From Acidobacteriota bacterium (lineage in GTDB: Bacteria; Acidobacteriota; Aminicenantia; JBFLYD01): DNA of 49,770 bases. Position numbers and translations under genes: made by a program. Each line of letters starts with the position of its first letter. The stretch's first letter is position 1. Shown piece by piece: positions 42,169-49,644 of the stretch. The stretch spans positions 1 through 49,770 of the forward strand of contig JBFLYD010000034.1 in NCBI GenBank assembly GCA_040756905.1, read 5' to 3'. The notes beneath the pieces are model-generated. The model was not told where the DNA came from and did no database searches. It saw nothing but the letters and a program-made list of their open reading frames with translations.

Positions 42169-44052
42169 TCATCCTCCGAATAGCCAGTGGAAAAATACGC
42201 TCAATCCTATTAAAAATATCAGTATGGGAATCCAGCCTCTTTTTGCCTCTTTTTCATTGGAATATGTTATCCTCGAAAGTTTGTGCCCAAACTCCAGGGC
42301 AAATATCAATCCTAAAATTAAAATACCTGTTTGAAGATAAGACATGGTTCCGGTGAGGACAGGAGTCCATGCAAAATTTGCCGTTTTGAATAAGTTCCAT
42401 CCAAACGCATAGGGGTCAGATACAACATGGAGAAGATAGCTCCCGTTTGGCAAAATAACACCAAGGCTGAATGCTATCCATCTTGCAATACCAATCGGAA
42501 CGAGGCAGTAGGAGAAATTTACAAAAACTTTTTTCAAAGATATCTCTTTATTTCCACTCATTTTCTTTGAAAGATAGGAGAATATAAAAAACAATCCAGG
42601 GATAAACGCAAGGCAGAGCAATGAATAAATCGGTAAATAAGCCAGATATCCTGTAAAATTATGGGCTCTTACTATATCCTTAACCCATCCCCATGGTCCC
42701 TGCATTGCTATGTAGAACATAATCACAGCTCCAACCATGATGAAACTTTTGAATGCCTCATCCAAACCCCGTCTGTTATACACATCATCTGTTCGTTTTC
42801 GCTCCACGAAGAAATCCTTTGCAGGAGTTCTGAGGTTAAAAGCCATATTATCGTAAGGACAACTCTTAAAACATTCCATACATAAGCCGCAGTATGTGTT
42901 GCGATTCATATCATAGGGAAGTTCCATCCATGGGCATCCATAGCCGTTTTCATTGCCCACATAGCATGTTTTTGGTGTATGATTTTTACAGATATCAGGG
43001 TCTTTAACCCTGACCTCAACTGAACCAAAATTTGAATAAAGCCCCTGAAACCCGCTCACAGGGCAGAAAAAAAGACAGAATGTTCTTTTTTCGTATATGA
43101 GTGAAATAACTATTGCTCCTATGATAATTATTCCTAAAAGAATAAAGTTTGCGATGGGCATTACAGTAAAAAAACCTGAAAAAAATGTTGCCACTAAAAA
43201 GATTATATTTGTTGGCCATAGATTACGAAGGCGATTGGGCCATCTCTTGTTCAATCCAAAAAGCTTTTTTCTTCTCACTCCTATGATTTTCAATCTCTGG
43301 AGCCATTCGCCAAAAACAGGAAGAGGACATACCATGCACCAGATTCTTCCAAAGAAAGGAACCATGATTATCATAAGAAGAACCCACCAGAGAATCCATA
43401 CGATCATAATTCCAAAATTATAATTACCAGCACCTATTCCACCGGTCCACCCGGCCACGAGAATTACTGTGAAAATGAAAATGTTTATAAGGATTGGTAC
43501 AAAGGGAAACCAGCGATTTTTGAGAAAATTACGAACTCCTTTATAGTTTGTCAGTTCGAATTTCCAGTTCAGAGGTATTGATTTAAAGAGTTTATTCTCA
43601 GGGTTTCCTATCTTTTTTCTTGTGATGATTAATGAGCCAATTCCAAGGAGAAATATCGTTAGCAATCCTACGTGGAACTTTCGATTCGGTAGAACTTTTA
43701 AATATCCAATCATGTAAGGATGAAATGAACCACAGGTAACTGAACATCGAAAAGAAAATCTGCCTGTTTTGTTTGCCCTAAAAATTGTACTTCTTGTCTC
43801 GCCTGGGTTAACAAAAAAATCAACTCCATATCCATCGAGAAAGAACCCATGAGTAACATCCTCACTCGTGAGTTTAAGAACAACTAAATCTCCTTTATTT
43901 ACTGTGATAATGTTCGGAGAATAGGAGAATTTTTTTGCTTTTATCTCTATAACTTTTTCTTTGCCGGTTGTGGCGTACACATATGAGCCAAAGAAAATTG
44001 GCATGAATAATATTAATAAAGCAAAAGTTAATATAGGAAAAAACCTCTTCAT
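42169..44052 (-). CDS. CuA-type cupredoxin fused to a NosR/NapH-like membrane polyferredoxin
   Basis: Start chosen at the ATG 44050-44052: GGAGGG precedes it, it overlaps the upstream stop as ATGA, and a signal peptide follows (RFFPILTFALLILFMPIFFGSY). 627 residues. Residues 28-120 form a cupredoxin with all CuA ligands: H68, C103, C107, H111, M114 (CSVTCGSFHPYM), at the same 35-residue H-to-C spacing as NosZ. Then come several helices and iron-sulfur motifs GRIWCMVCPLPVFGEW, FCLFFCPVSGFQGLY and CGLCMECFKSCP, as in NosR/NapH. Classical NosR has a periplasmic FMN domain instead. It probably takes electrons from the quinone pool or cytoplasm and delivers them through CuA to NosZ. It is the last intact gene of the nos run. 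Confidence 0.85.
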   Translation of the reverse strand: MKRFFPILTFALLILFMPIFFGSYVYATTGKEKVIEIKAKKFSYSPNIITVNKGDLVVLKLTSEDVTHGFFLDGYGVDFFVNPGETRSTIFRANKTGRFSFRCSVTCGSFHPYMIGYLKVLPNRKFHVGLLTIFLLGIGSLIITRKKIGNPENKLFKSIPLNWKFELTNYKGVRNFLKNRWFPFVPILINIFIFTVILVAGWTGGIGAGNYNFGIMIVWILWWVLLMIIMVPFFGRIWCMVCPLPVFGEWLQRLKIIGVRRKKLFGLNKRWPNRLRNLWPTNIIFLVATFFSGFFTVMPIANFILLGIIIIGAIVISLIYEKRTFCLFFCPVSGFQGLYSNFGSVEVRVKDPDICKNHTPKTCYVGNENGYGCPWMELPYDMNRNTYCGLCMECFKSCPYDNMAFNLRTPAKDFFVERKRTDDVYNRRGLDEAFKSFIMVGAVIMFYIAMQGPWGWVKDIVRAHNFTGYLAYLPIYSLLCLAFIPGLFFIFSYLSKKMSGNKEISLKKVFVNFSYCLVPIGIARWIAFSLGVILPNGSYLLHVVSDPYAFGWNLFKTANFAWTPVLTGTMSYLQTGILILGLIFALEFGHKLSRITYSNEKEAKRGWIPILIFLIGLSVFFHWLFGG

Positions 44053-44807
44053 TTTCCCTCCAGAGTTAAGGTTCTTAAAATTGAAATGGATTTTCTTGAA
44101 AAACTTTCCATCTTTATTCCATCCCAAACAGCAAAAGCTATGTTTTTATCTGTACCAGGTTTAAATTCAAATTCACCTTCCTGGTTGCTTTTTAGATCTC
44201 TTTTAAAGACCACTGCCCACTTTCCATCTTTGTGCATTCCTCTTCCTTCTACGTTCTGGTTTTCCATAGGAGTTTGTGTTCCAGGACCATGAGCTATTAA
44301 TTCACGAACTGTTTTTATAGATTCATTACCTTTTTGATATTTTTCTGTATCTCTATCTGCAAGCCACTGCCAGACATTTGCCTTACTCCCATAGCCCATC
44401 ATCTGTGCTGTGGCAGGGCCATCATTTGGAACAAATAATATGGCACAGGCGTCAGGATTAACCGGACCTCCCCTATCTTCTGTTTCATCATAAAATTCTA
44501 AAAGGAATGCAATTTCTCTATCGTTGTATAAAGCCTTGACCAGGAGTTCTTTCTCTGAATTTCCATAGGGAATCCGGGCTGATTGAGGATAGAGGTGTAT
44601 TTTTGTAAAATCTGCACTCTTCCATACTTCAGAGATCGGGTTAACGGAAATACTTTCTTCAGTATATCCTACATTCAGATTTTTTTTACCTTCTATTGAT
44701 GCTGAGGGAGGAGGTATATTTAAACGATGTGCTATAAGGAAATATCCTCCTACAGCAATTAGAATAACTGTAAAAATCATTATTGCGTTGAAAAATGGTT
44801 TTTTCAT
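44049..44807 (-). CDS. Ethylbenzene dehydrogenase gamma-type haem-binding protein
   Basis: The 252-residue protein has one N-terminal helix (FNAIMIFTVILIAVGGYFLIA) and an extracytoplasmic beta domain. VKALYNDREIAFLLEFYDETEDRG, PDACAILFVPNDG, YGSKANVWQWLADRDTE and the C-terminal AFAVWDGIKMESFSRKSIS are typical of the EB_dh family, which holds haem b with Met and Lys ligands in type II DMSO reductase-like enzymes. Related membrane-anchored proteins occur near respiratory oxidoreductases. Here it overlaps both neighbours by 4 bases, so it is most likely a haem protein of the NosZ electron path. Haem ligands were not assigned. Confidence 0.75.
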   Translation of the reverse strand: MKKPFFNAIMIFTVILIAVGGYFLIAHRLNIPPPSASIEGKKNLNVGYTEESISVNPISEVWKSADFTKIHLYPQSARIPYGNSEKELLVKALYNDREIAFLLEFYDETEDRGGPVNPDACAILFVPNDGPATAQMMGYGSKANVWQWLADRDTEKYQKGNESIKTVRELIAHGPGTQTPMENQNVEGRGMHKDGKWAVVFKRDLKSNQEGEFEFKPGTDKNIAFAVWDGIKMESFSRKSISILRTLTLEGK

Positions 44808-45415
44808 GATCTATTCCTCGCGTTTTTTACTGTTTTCCTCTTAAATGAAAAAATCCACTGACCAGAAGAGGCATAGAAAGTTAAAATTGTGGAAGTTACA
44901 AATAAAATGGAACCCAGATGGGGAAGATGATAGATTTTTATCTTGCTTATTTTTGTCATTCCGATCAAAGGAGGAGTAAAGGGCTTTGCAACATTCCTTA
45001 AAGGTGCTTTTGGGTCTAAATTATGTCCTGCTTGATAGAGTCTGTATTGGGCCCAGAGAGCGAGTGAAATACCGGTTACAATGAGGGAAATGCTTACAAT
45101 TTTCTTCCACTTCCCACTCCTAAAGGCTGATATGAAAGTAAACATTCCAAGAATTACAACAATTATTGCAATTATTTTAAGGTCAAGCTCTGGAAGATTA
45201 GGTTCAACATTTATTCCGATGTATCTTCCCACCACTTTCCATTCTTGCACATCACCCTTTATCCCATATGTGTAAAGAAACATTTTAGGGCTTCTATCTG
45301 GATATTGAGGAGAAGTAAATATAATAAATAGATATGGGAAAAAAAGTGAGAAGAATAGAAATCCGCTTGCGATAAACGCAGCAATTTTTTTAAATTTTAT
45401 CGAGCCTAACTTCAT
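44804..45415 (-). CDS. Four-helix membrane protein of the nos locus, function unknown
   Basis: The 203-residue protein has four predicted helices at about residues 10-35, 80-95, 107-123 and 165-182. Its first extracytoplasmic loop contains SPKMFLYTYG and its second YQAGHNLDPKAPLRNVAKPFTPPLIGMTKI then HLPHLGSI; histidines there could bind haem or copper. No family is recognised. A NosB-like role has been considered only from position. It is coupled to the EB_dh gene by a 4-base overlap. Two palindromic repeats separate it from the TlpA-like gene. Confidence 0.65.
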   Translation of the reverse strand: MKLGSIKFKKIAAFIASGFLFFSLFFPYLFIIFTSPQYPDRSPKMFLYTYGIKGDVQEWKVVGRYIGINVEPNLPELDLKIIAIIVVILGMFTFISAFRSGKWKKIVSISLIVTGISLALWAQYRLYQAGHNLDPKAPLRNVAKPFTPPLIGMTKISKIKIYHLPHLGSILFVTSTILTFYASSGQWIFSFKRKTVKNARNRS

Positions 45416-45429
45416 ACTTAATTTGTCCC

Positions 45430-45571
45430 AAATTACGCAAACCTATGTCAAAGCCCTTGTAGGGCAGGGGTTTAGCCCTGCCTGTGCCAAAGGCAGATAG
45501 ACATCTTTGGTGAAGCAAAGCAAGGCTAAAGCCTTGCCCTACATATAAAAATATTTTGTGCGTTTGTATTA
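45430..45571. repeat. MITE-like palindromic repeat, family A, copy 5
   Basis: The ends are ATTACGCAAACC and TGTGCGTTTGTATTAG, inverted copies of each other. Inside are GTAGGGCAGGGGTTTAGCCC and GCAAGGCTAAAGCCTTGCCC, two strong hairpins. It sits within the nos operon, between tlpA-like and membrane-protein genes, together with a family B repeat. Confidence 0.75.
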
Positions 45572-45590
45572 GAATCGCAGAAGTTTCTGA

Positions 45591-45716
45591 TTTATTGAAG
45601 AACCCCGCCATAAATGGCGGGGATTCTTCGACGGCAAGGTATTTTTTCATTAATATTGCTCGCCTTGACCCGCCCCTGAAGGGACGGGATTGTGGCGAGC
45701 CTCCCGTTCAATATTA
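45591..45716. repeat. Palindromic repeat, family B, copy 2 (forms the tlpA-like gene 3' end)
   Basis: On the minus strand it reads TTGAACGGGAGGCTCGCC, a hairpin AATCCCGTCCCTTCAGGGGC, AGGCGAGCAATATTAATGA, ACCTTGCCGTCGAAGAATCC and CCGCCATTTATGGCGGGG. It matches copy 1 at 35656-35766, which lacks the inner CCCGTCCC hairpin. It contributes the last codons and the stop of the TlpA-like gene. Confidence 0.75.
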
Positions 45717-46267
45717 TCATGATTAATTACTTCCTTTAGTCTCCTGCGAAGGTCACCTTCTGAGAGAAGTCCACCTGCGAATTGAACAATTCCTTTTTTG
45801 TCGATAATTATATTCACTGGAACATATTTTATGCCGTAAAATTTGCTTATTTTTCCGCCTTCATCAAGAATAACAGAAAAAGGTATGTTGTATTTTTTCG
45901 CAAAATCAGCCACCAGTTTTTCTTTTTCCATCAAATTTATCCTGAAAAACACCACATCTTCACCCTTATATTCTGAATAAATCTTATTGATTCCCTTTGT
46001 TTCCCAGTTGCATCTTCCACACCATGTTGTAAAAAAATTTAGATATATATAATTTTTCCCGAGATACTTCGTTAAATCTATAAATTCCCCTTTAACATCT
46101 TTACCTGTAAAAGGTTTAGCTTTTTCTCCTGCTGATATCAACCTGGCACTTTCCTCCCTCTCTGAAGACGCAGCGTAGAGACCATGAAAGATTGGAAGGG
46201 TGACAAATAGCACACTCAGAAAAGTATGTAATTTTAAGTATTTAAATTTTTTTATTTCTTTTCCCAT
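45650..46267 (-). CDS. TlpA/ResA-like periplasmic thioredoxin
   Basis: The 205-residue protein has a signal anchor (HTFLSVLFVTLPIFHGLYAA) and a thioredoxin-fold domain with the redox motif WCGRC (C83, C86) and the cis-proline region YGIKYVPVNIIIDKKG. Such proteins reduce disulfides of apo-cytochromes or of copper-site cysteines; in this locus a role in keeping CuA cysteines reduced before copper insertion is likely. The ending NIEREARHNPVPSGAGQGEQ then Y is encoded by a family B palindromic repeat, so the original C-terminus is replaced. It lies 82 bases after nosZ. Confidence 0.87.
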   Translation of the reverse strand: MGKEIKKFKYLKLHTFLSVLFVTLPIFHGLYAASSEREESARLISAGEKAKPFTGKDVKGEFIDLTKYLGKNYIYLNFFTTWCGRCNWETKGINKIYSEYKGEDVVFFRINLMEKEKLVADFAKKYNIPFSVILDEGGKISKFYGIKYVPVNIIIDKKGIVQFAGGLLSEGDLRRRLKEVINHDNIEREARHNPVPSGAGQGEQY

Positions 46268-46349
46268 TTTTTAACCTAACTCCCTGATGTTTTCAATTTT
46301 ATTTTAAAATTTTTAAATAAATAAAAACTGTCTTATAAATTTATATTTT

Positions 46350-48263
46350 TTAAGCCTGGGGTTTCCACTCTTTAGATGGATTCCATTCTGATTCAGGTAT
46401 AACTATCATTCTTCCCCGCATTTCAAGATGCAGTTCGCTACAGAACCATAAACAGTAGTACCAGAAAACCCCGGGTTTTTTTGTGGAAAATACTAACTCC
46501 TTAGCTTCACCAGGTTCAATTGACTCAAGCACATCATGTCCGGTGAAGGAAATTCCATGGCTTATGTCCATTGCCTGTTCTATGTTTGTTACTTTTAGCT
46601 TAACTTTCCATCCGCTTGGCACTGTAAACCAGTCAGGAGTGAAAAATGACCTCACAGCTGTCATTTTTACACGAACTTCTTTAGCAGCGTAATCATATTG
46701 TACAGAAGGTTTGTCGACCTCTTTAGGCAATTGATAAACCTTTTTTACCTTAGGCTTAAGAAGGCTTACAGGTATTGCCTGAGAATAATGAGTTTCAGGA
46801 GGAAGGGGCATCTGGTCGATTAATCTTGCAGGATTCGAATCTACATTGAATAATTCGTGATTTTCTGTAAATAGGGGTCCGTGAGGAACAAAGGTATCTT
46901 TTGTTAACTTATTCATGATGATGAGGTATTTTCCATAGGGAGTTGCCATATCTCCACCAGGAACCAGAAGATGTCCAACTGAATAATGGCAGGGAATTGT
47001 TTCAACAACCTGCCAGGGTTCCATCTTATGCTTATCAGAGTAAGGTGGACCAAGGGTTATTTTTTTAACATCTGAATCCACGAAAAACCCTACATAGGCA
47101 AAGCCTTTATTGTCAAACTCCACATGAGTGGGACCAAGACCTGCATCTATATCTACAGATACGGATTCCTTGTCTATTATTTTTACTCCAAACTCCTCAC
47201 CAGTGAAGCGTTTATCTGAAATTGCTTTTTTTACTTTTTCAAAATCAAATGTCCTTACGATAGTTGTTGCTTTTCCTCCTACTACTGCATATTTTCCTGT
47301 TGGTGATACATCAACACCATGGGGATTTAAAGGACATGGGACAGCGTATACCTCAACATCCTTCCATGAGATCACCGGAACATCAGGTGCCTCTTTTGTT
47401 GTTATGTATTTTTTATTTTTTACAGCCTCTTTAATGCTATTTATATTCCAGAAGAATATATAATCTTCGGGTCGCTGGAACATCCCTACAACATTTACTG
47501 ATCTTTCGGTATTATATGCAGTGTTTACAAACCATCCGTCCATAACTCCCCATCCAACTCTTACCATGTCAAACTGCCATGGGCCCCAGATCTGCCAGGC
47601 ATTCTTCATTGTTCCATCTTTTGAAACTTCAATCCCTGCAAGACATGAAACATAAGGACCTTTGATAAAATCTGTTGGTACGGCAAGATAATCTATTATT
47701 TCTTTATTCGGATATTGTTCTAACTCAATGTTGGCTACGAGTAAACCTGAGTCAGGGCTTATATGGGCACCATGCATGCCGCCTCTGACATTGGGAACCC
47801 AGATTATCTGGGCTGTTCTATATGTTGATAGATCCACTCTTGCTACTCTTGCATAAACCTTATCATTTATAAAAAGCCATCTTCCATCATAAATTCCATC
47901 TGTCTTGCTGATGACAGGATGGTGGGTATCACCTTGCACAGCAACTTCTCCAGTCCATGGATTGGTAAGCATTTTTTTTACTTCAGGGTTTGAGAGTGTC
48001 CAGCCTGTTGAGGCGGTCGGTTCAAAAATTGGAATCTCTTGAAGAAGTTTCATTGTTGGAATAGTATAAACATATATGCCTCCCTGCTGACCACCACTGG
48101 CAAATACATAGAACTCATCTTTTTCCTGCCAGTACTGATGAGGCATTGGATATATTCTTTCGTAAGGATTGGCTGTTACCTCTTGTTTTTTAAAGCTCCG
48201 ACCAATAATAAATGCTATTACAGCAATTATGATTATTAATAGAAAGATTCTAAACTTTTTCAT
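46350..48263 (-). CDS. nosZ: Nitrous oxide reductase, Sec-dependent (clade II-like)
   Basis: It reduces N2O to N2 in the periplasm. The 637-residue protein has a hydrophobic N-terminus (FRIFLLIIIIAVIAFIIGRSF) without a twin-arginine motif, so export is Sec-type, as in clade II NosZ. The seven CuZ histidines can all be placed: H114, H115 (GDTHHPV), H164 (GGMHGAH), H315 (NPHGVDVS), H380 (GPTHVEFD), H431 (SVGHL) and H492 (PETHYSQ). The C-terminal cupredoxin has H569, C604, W606, C608, H612 and M615 for CuA; spacings equal those of the Pseudomonas enzyme. Neighbours are CuA, SCO1 and TlpA proteins; nosDFY and nosL, normally needed for CuZ assembly, are not in the window. The ribosome site is AGGAGG. 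Confidence 0.95.
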   Translation of the reverse strand: MKKFRIFLLIIIIAVIAFIIGRSFKKQEVTANPYERIYPMPHQYWQEKDEFYVFASGGQQGGIYVYTIPTMKLLQEIPIFEPTASTGWTLSNPEVKKMLTNPWTGEVAVQGDTHHPVISKTDGIYDGRWLFINDKVYARVARVDLSTYRTAQIIWVPNVRGGMHGAHISPDSGLLVANIELEQYPNKEIIDYLAVPTDFIKGPYVSCLAGIEVSKDGTMKNAWQIWGPWQFDMVRVGWGVMDGWFVNTAYNTERSVNVVGMFQRPEDYIFFWNINSIKEAVKNKKYITTKEAPDVPVISWKDVEVYAVPCPLNPHGVDVSPTGKYAVVGGKATTIVRTFDFEKVKKAISDKRFTGEEFGVKIIDKESVSVDIDAGLGPTHVEFDNKGFAYVGFFVDSDVKKITLGPPYSDKHKMEPWQVVETIPCHYSVGHLLVPGGDMATPYGKYLIIMNKLTKDTFVPHGPLFTENHELFNVDSNPARLIDQMPLPPETHYSQAIPVSLLKPKVKKVYQLPKEVDKPSVQYDYAAKEVRVKMTAVRSFFTPDWFTVPSGWKVKLKVTNIEQAMDISHGISFTGHDVLESIEPGEAKELVFSTKKPGVFWYYCLWFCSELHLEMRGRMIVIPESEWNPSKEWKPQA

Positions 48264-48301
48264 TTTTCCTCCTGTTTAAAAATTTAATTGAAATTTGCTC
48301 T

Positions 48302-48808
48302 TCATAATGGTTCTACTATCAATTTTCCCCTCATCCAGGGATGATTAACACCGCAGAAAACAGGACATTCAAAATCAAATTCTCCTGACACTGTTGCTTT
48401 AAAAGATATCTCTTTTACCACATTTGCCCTCAGGCCAGTTATCCAGATGTCATAAGGTCCGAGGACATGAAATCCATGGCCGCTAAACTCTCTGAGTCCT
48501 GTGATTTTTGGTAGATCCCCATCGTCTGTGCCTTTAAGGATTAGTTTTACAACCTGATTTTGCTTGACTTTAATTAAGTTAGGCTTGAATTCAGAAGTAT
48601 AAGTATTAATAGTAAAAGTTACATCAGGACTTCCAAGAGGACTGAGAGGTTGGAGCGAAGGTTCTGCTATTCTTTTGTATGGTCCTGGCCAGCGTTTTGT
48701 TCCAGGAACAAACTCTTCTGCCTGCGAAATTTCTTTTTCTGGAGCACAGGAAATTATCAGCATAAGAATTGATATGGCTGAGAAAAACTTAATTATTTCT
48801 TTTTTCAT
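48302..48808 (-). CDS. CuA-type cupredoxin lipoprotein
   Basis: The 168-residue protein has a lipoprotein signal with lipobox LIISC (C21), so it should be anchored by lipid. The cupredoxin fold ends with CPVFCGVNHPWMRGKL, giving a full CuA set C148, C152, H156, M159, and H114 (or H111) in GHGFHVLG as the remaining ligand. It looks like the CuA domain of cytochrome oxidase subunit II without its helices. It lies between the SCO1-like gene and nosZ, so it may pass electrons to the NosZ CuA site. A free-standing CuA donor is unusual. An oxidase subunit origin is an alternative, but no oxidase subunit I gene is nearby. Confidence 0.85.
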   Translation of the reverse strand: MKKEIIKFFSAISILMLIISCAPEKEISQAEEFVPGTKRWPGPYKRIAEPSLQPLSPLGSPDVTFTINTYTSEFKPNLIKVKQNQVVKLILKGTDDGDLPKITGLREFSGHGFHVLGPYDIWITGLRANVVKEISFKATVSGEFDFECPVFCGVNHPWMRGKLIVEPL

Positions 48809-48809
48809 T

Positions 48810-49478
48810 CTATCCCCTCCTTTCTTTTAATAGATAGTTAATATCTTTGGTAATGATTTCTTCCGGGTCAACAAGTCCTACATACCTGTATCTGATAAGT
48901 CCTTGTCTATCGATTAAAACAACCATATAACTGTGATAAACAAGGTCTGAATCCTGTTTTGTTTTTACAAAAACCCGATAATTGTCCCATGTTTCTTTCA
49001 ATTGAGATTCAGTTCCAGTTAAAAAGTGCCATCTTCCTTCATAGCCTTTAGTATAATAAGCTATTCTCTCTGGCGTATCCCTTTGCGGGTCAGTGGTAAT
49101 TAAAATCAGAGTCAAATCTTTATCGATTACATCCTTGAACTCTTTTTGGATCCGGCGAAAGTGCAATGTGAGGATTCCACACACATCAGGACAGTTTGTG
49201 TATATAAAACCTATCAGAACCAATTTTCCTCTGAAGTCTTTAAGGGAAGTGGGGGAATTATTCATATCTATTAGATTAAAATTAAATGCTTCCTTTGGCT
49301 CAAGAAGCTCTATTCTATCAACCACTCTTTTACCCGCAACTTCAGGATTTTCAATAGCTGGATGTTCAAAGAAATGAGTTTGGCTTTCCTGGCTTTTTGT
49401 TGAGTTAAAGATAATTTTTACAGCTAAAGTGATAACCACAATGGAAACCAATGTTAAAATAATTAAATATTTTTTCAT
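48810..49478 (-). CDS. SCO1/SenC-type copper chaperone
   Basis: The 222-residue thioredoxin-fold protein is anchored by one N-terminal helix. It has the copper-binding C96-x3-C100 (YTNCPDVCGIL) and the conserved histidine in LVYHSYMVVLIDRQG. SCO proteins insert copper into CuA sites of cytochrome oxidase subunit II, and homologues serve NosZ. With three or more CuA domains in this locus, CuA assembly is the natural role. It lies 1 base before the CuA lipoprotein gene. Confidence 0.93.
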   Translation of the reverse strand: MKKYLIILTLVSIVVITLAVKIIFNSTKSQESQTHFFEHPAIENPEVAGKRVVDRIELLEPKEAFNFNLIDMNNSPTSLKDFRGKLVLIGFIYTNCPDVCGILTLHFRRIQKEFKDVIDKDLTLILITTDPQRDTPERIAYYTKGYEGRWHFLTGTESQLKETWDNYRVFVKTKQDSDLVYHSYMVVLIDRQGLIRYRYVGLVDPEEIITKDINYLLKERRG

Positions 49479-49519
49479 CCTATCAGTCCTCCATTTATTT
49501 TTAAAACATTTTTAATTTC

Positions 49520-49644
49520 TTATTTTATAACTAAGGTGCCTCTCATCTGCATATGATAATCTCCGCACCATAGAGAGCAATAGAATGGATATTCTCCTTT
49601 TTTATCTGCAAAAAACCTAACTCTTTTTACTTCACCAGCTTTAA
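49520..49644 (-). pseudogene. 3' remnant of a CuA-type cupredoxin gene, cut by the IS
   Basis: About 41 native codons remain: KAGEVKRVRFFADKKGEYPF, then YCSLWCGDYHMQMRGTLVIK. The CuA core C-x3-C-x3-H-x2-M is complete, and the sequence resembles the end of NosZ and of cytochrome oxidase subunit II. The upstream part of the frame (MGGHFQSESVAGLNRNRWPL) is insertion-sequence DNA, so the gene's 5' part is lost or lies beyond the element. It was the first visible gene of the nos run, 41 bases before the SCO1 gene. Confidence 0.75.

Noticed and set aside
3344-45571. A CRISPR array built from the dispersed repeats
   Set aside because: Copies are kilobases apart, palindromic and of unequal length, with no regular spacers and no cas genes.
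45390-45650. An 86-codon minus-strand frame beginning MKKYLAVEESPPF
   Set aside because: It is read from family A and B repeat DNA; similar phrases arise from the same repeat at 35690. No ribosome site or domain.
48302-48808. Cytochrome c oxidase subunit II for the CuA lipoprotein
   Set aside because: It lacks the two N-terminal helices of subunit II and no oxidase subunit I or III gene is nearby.
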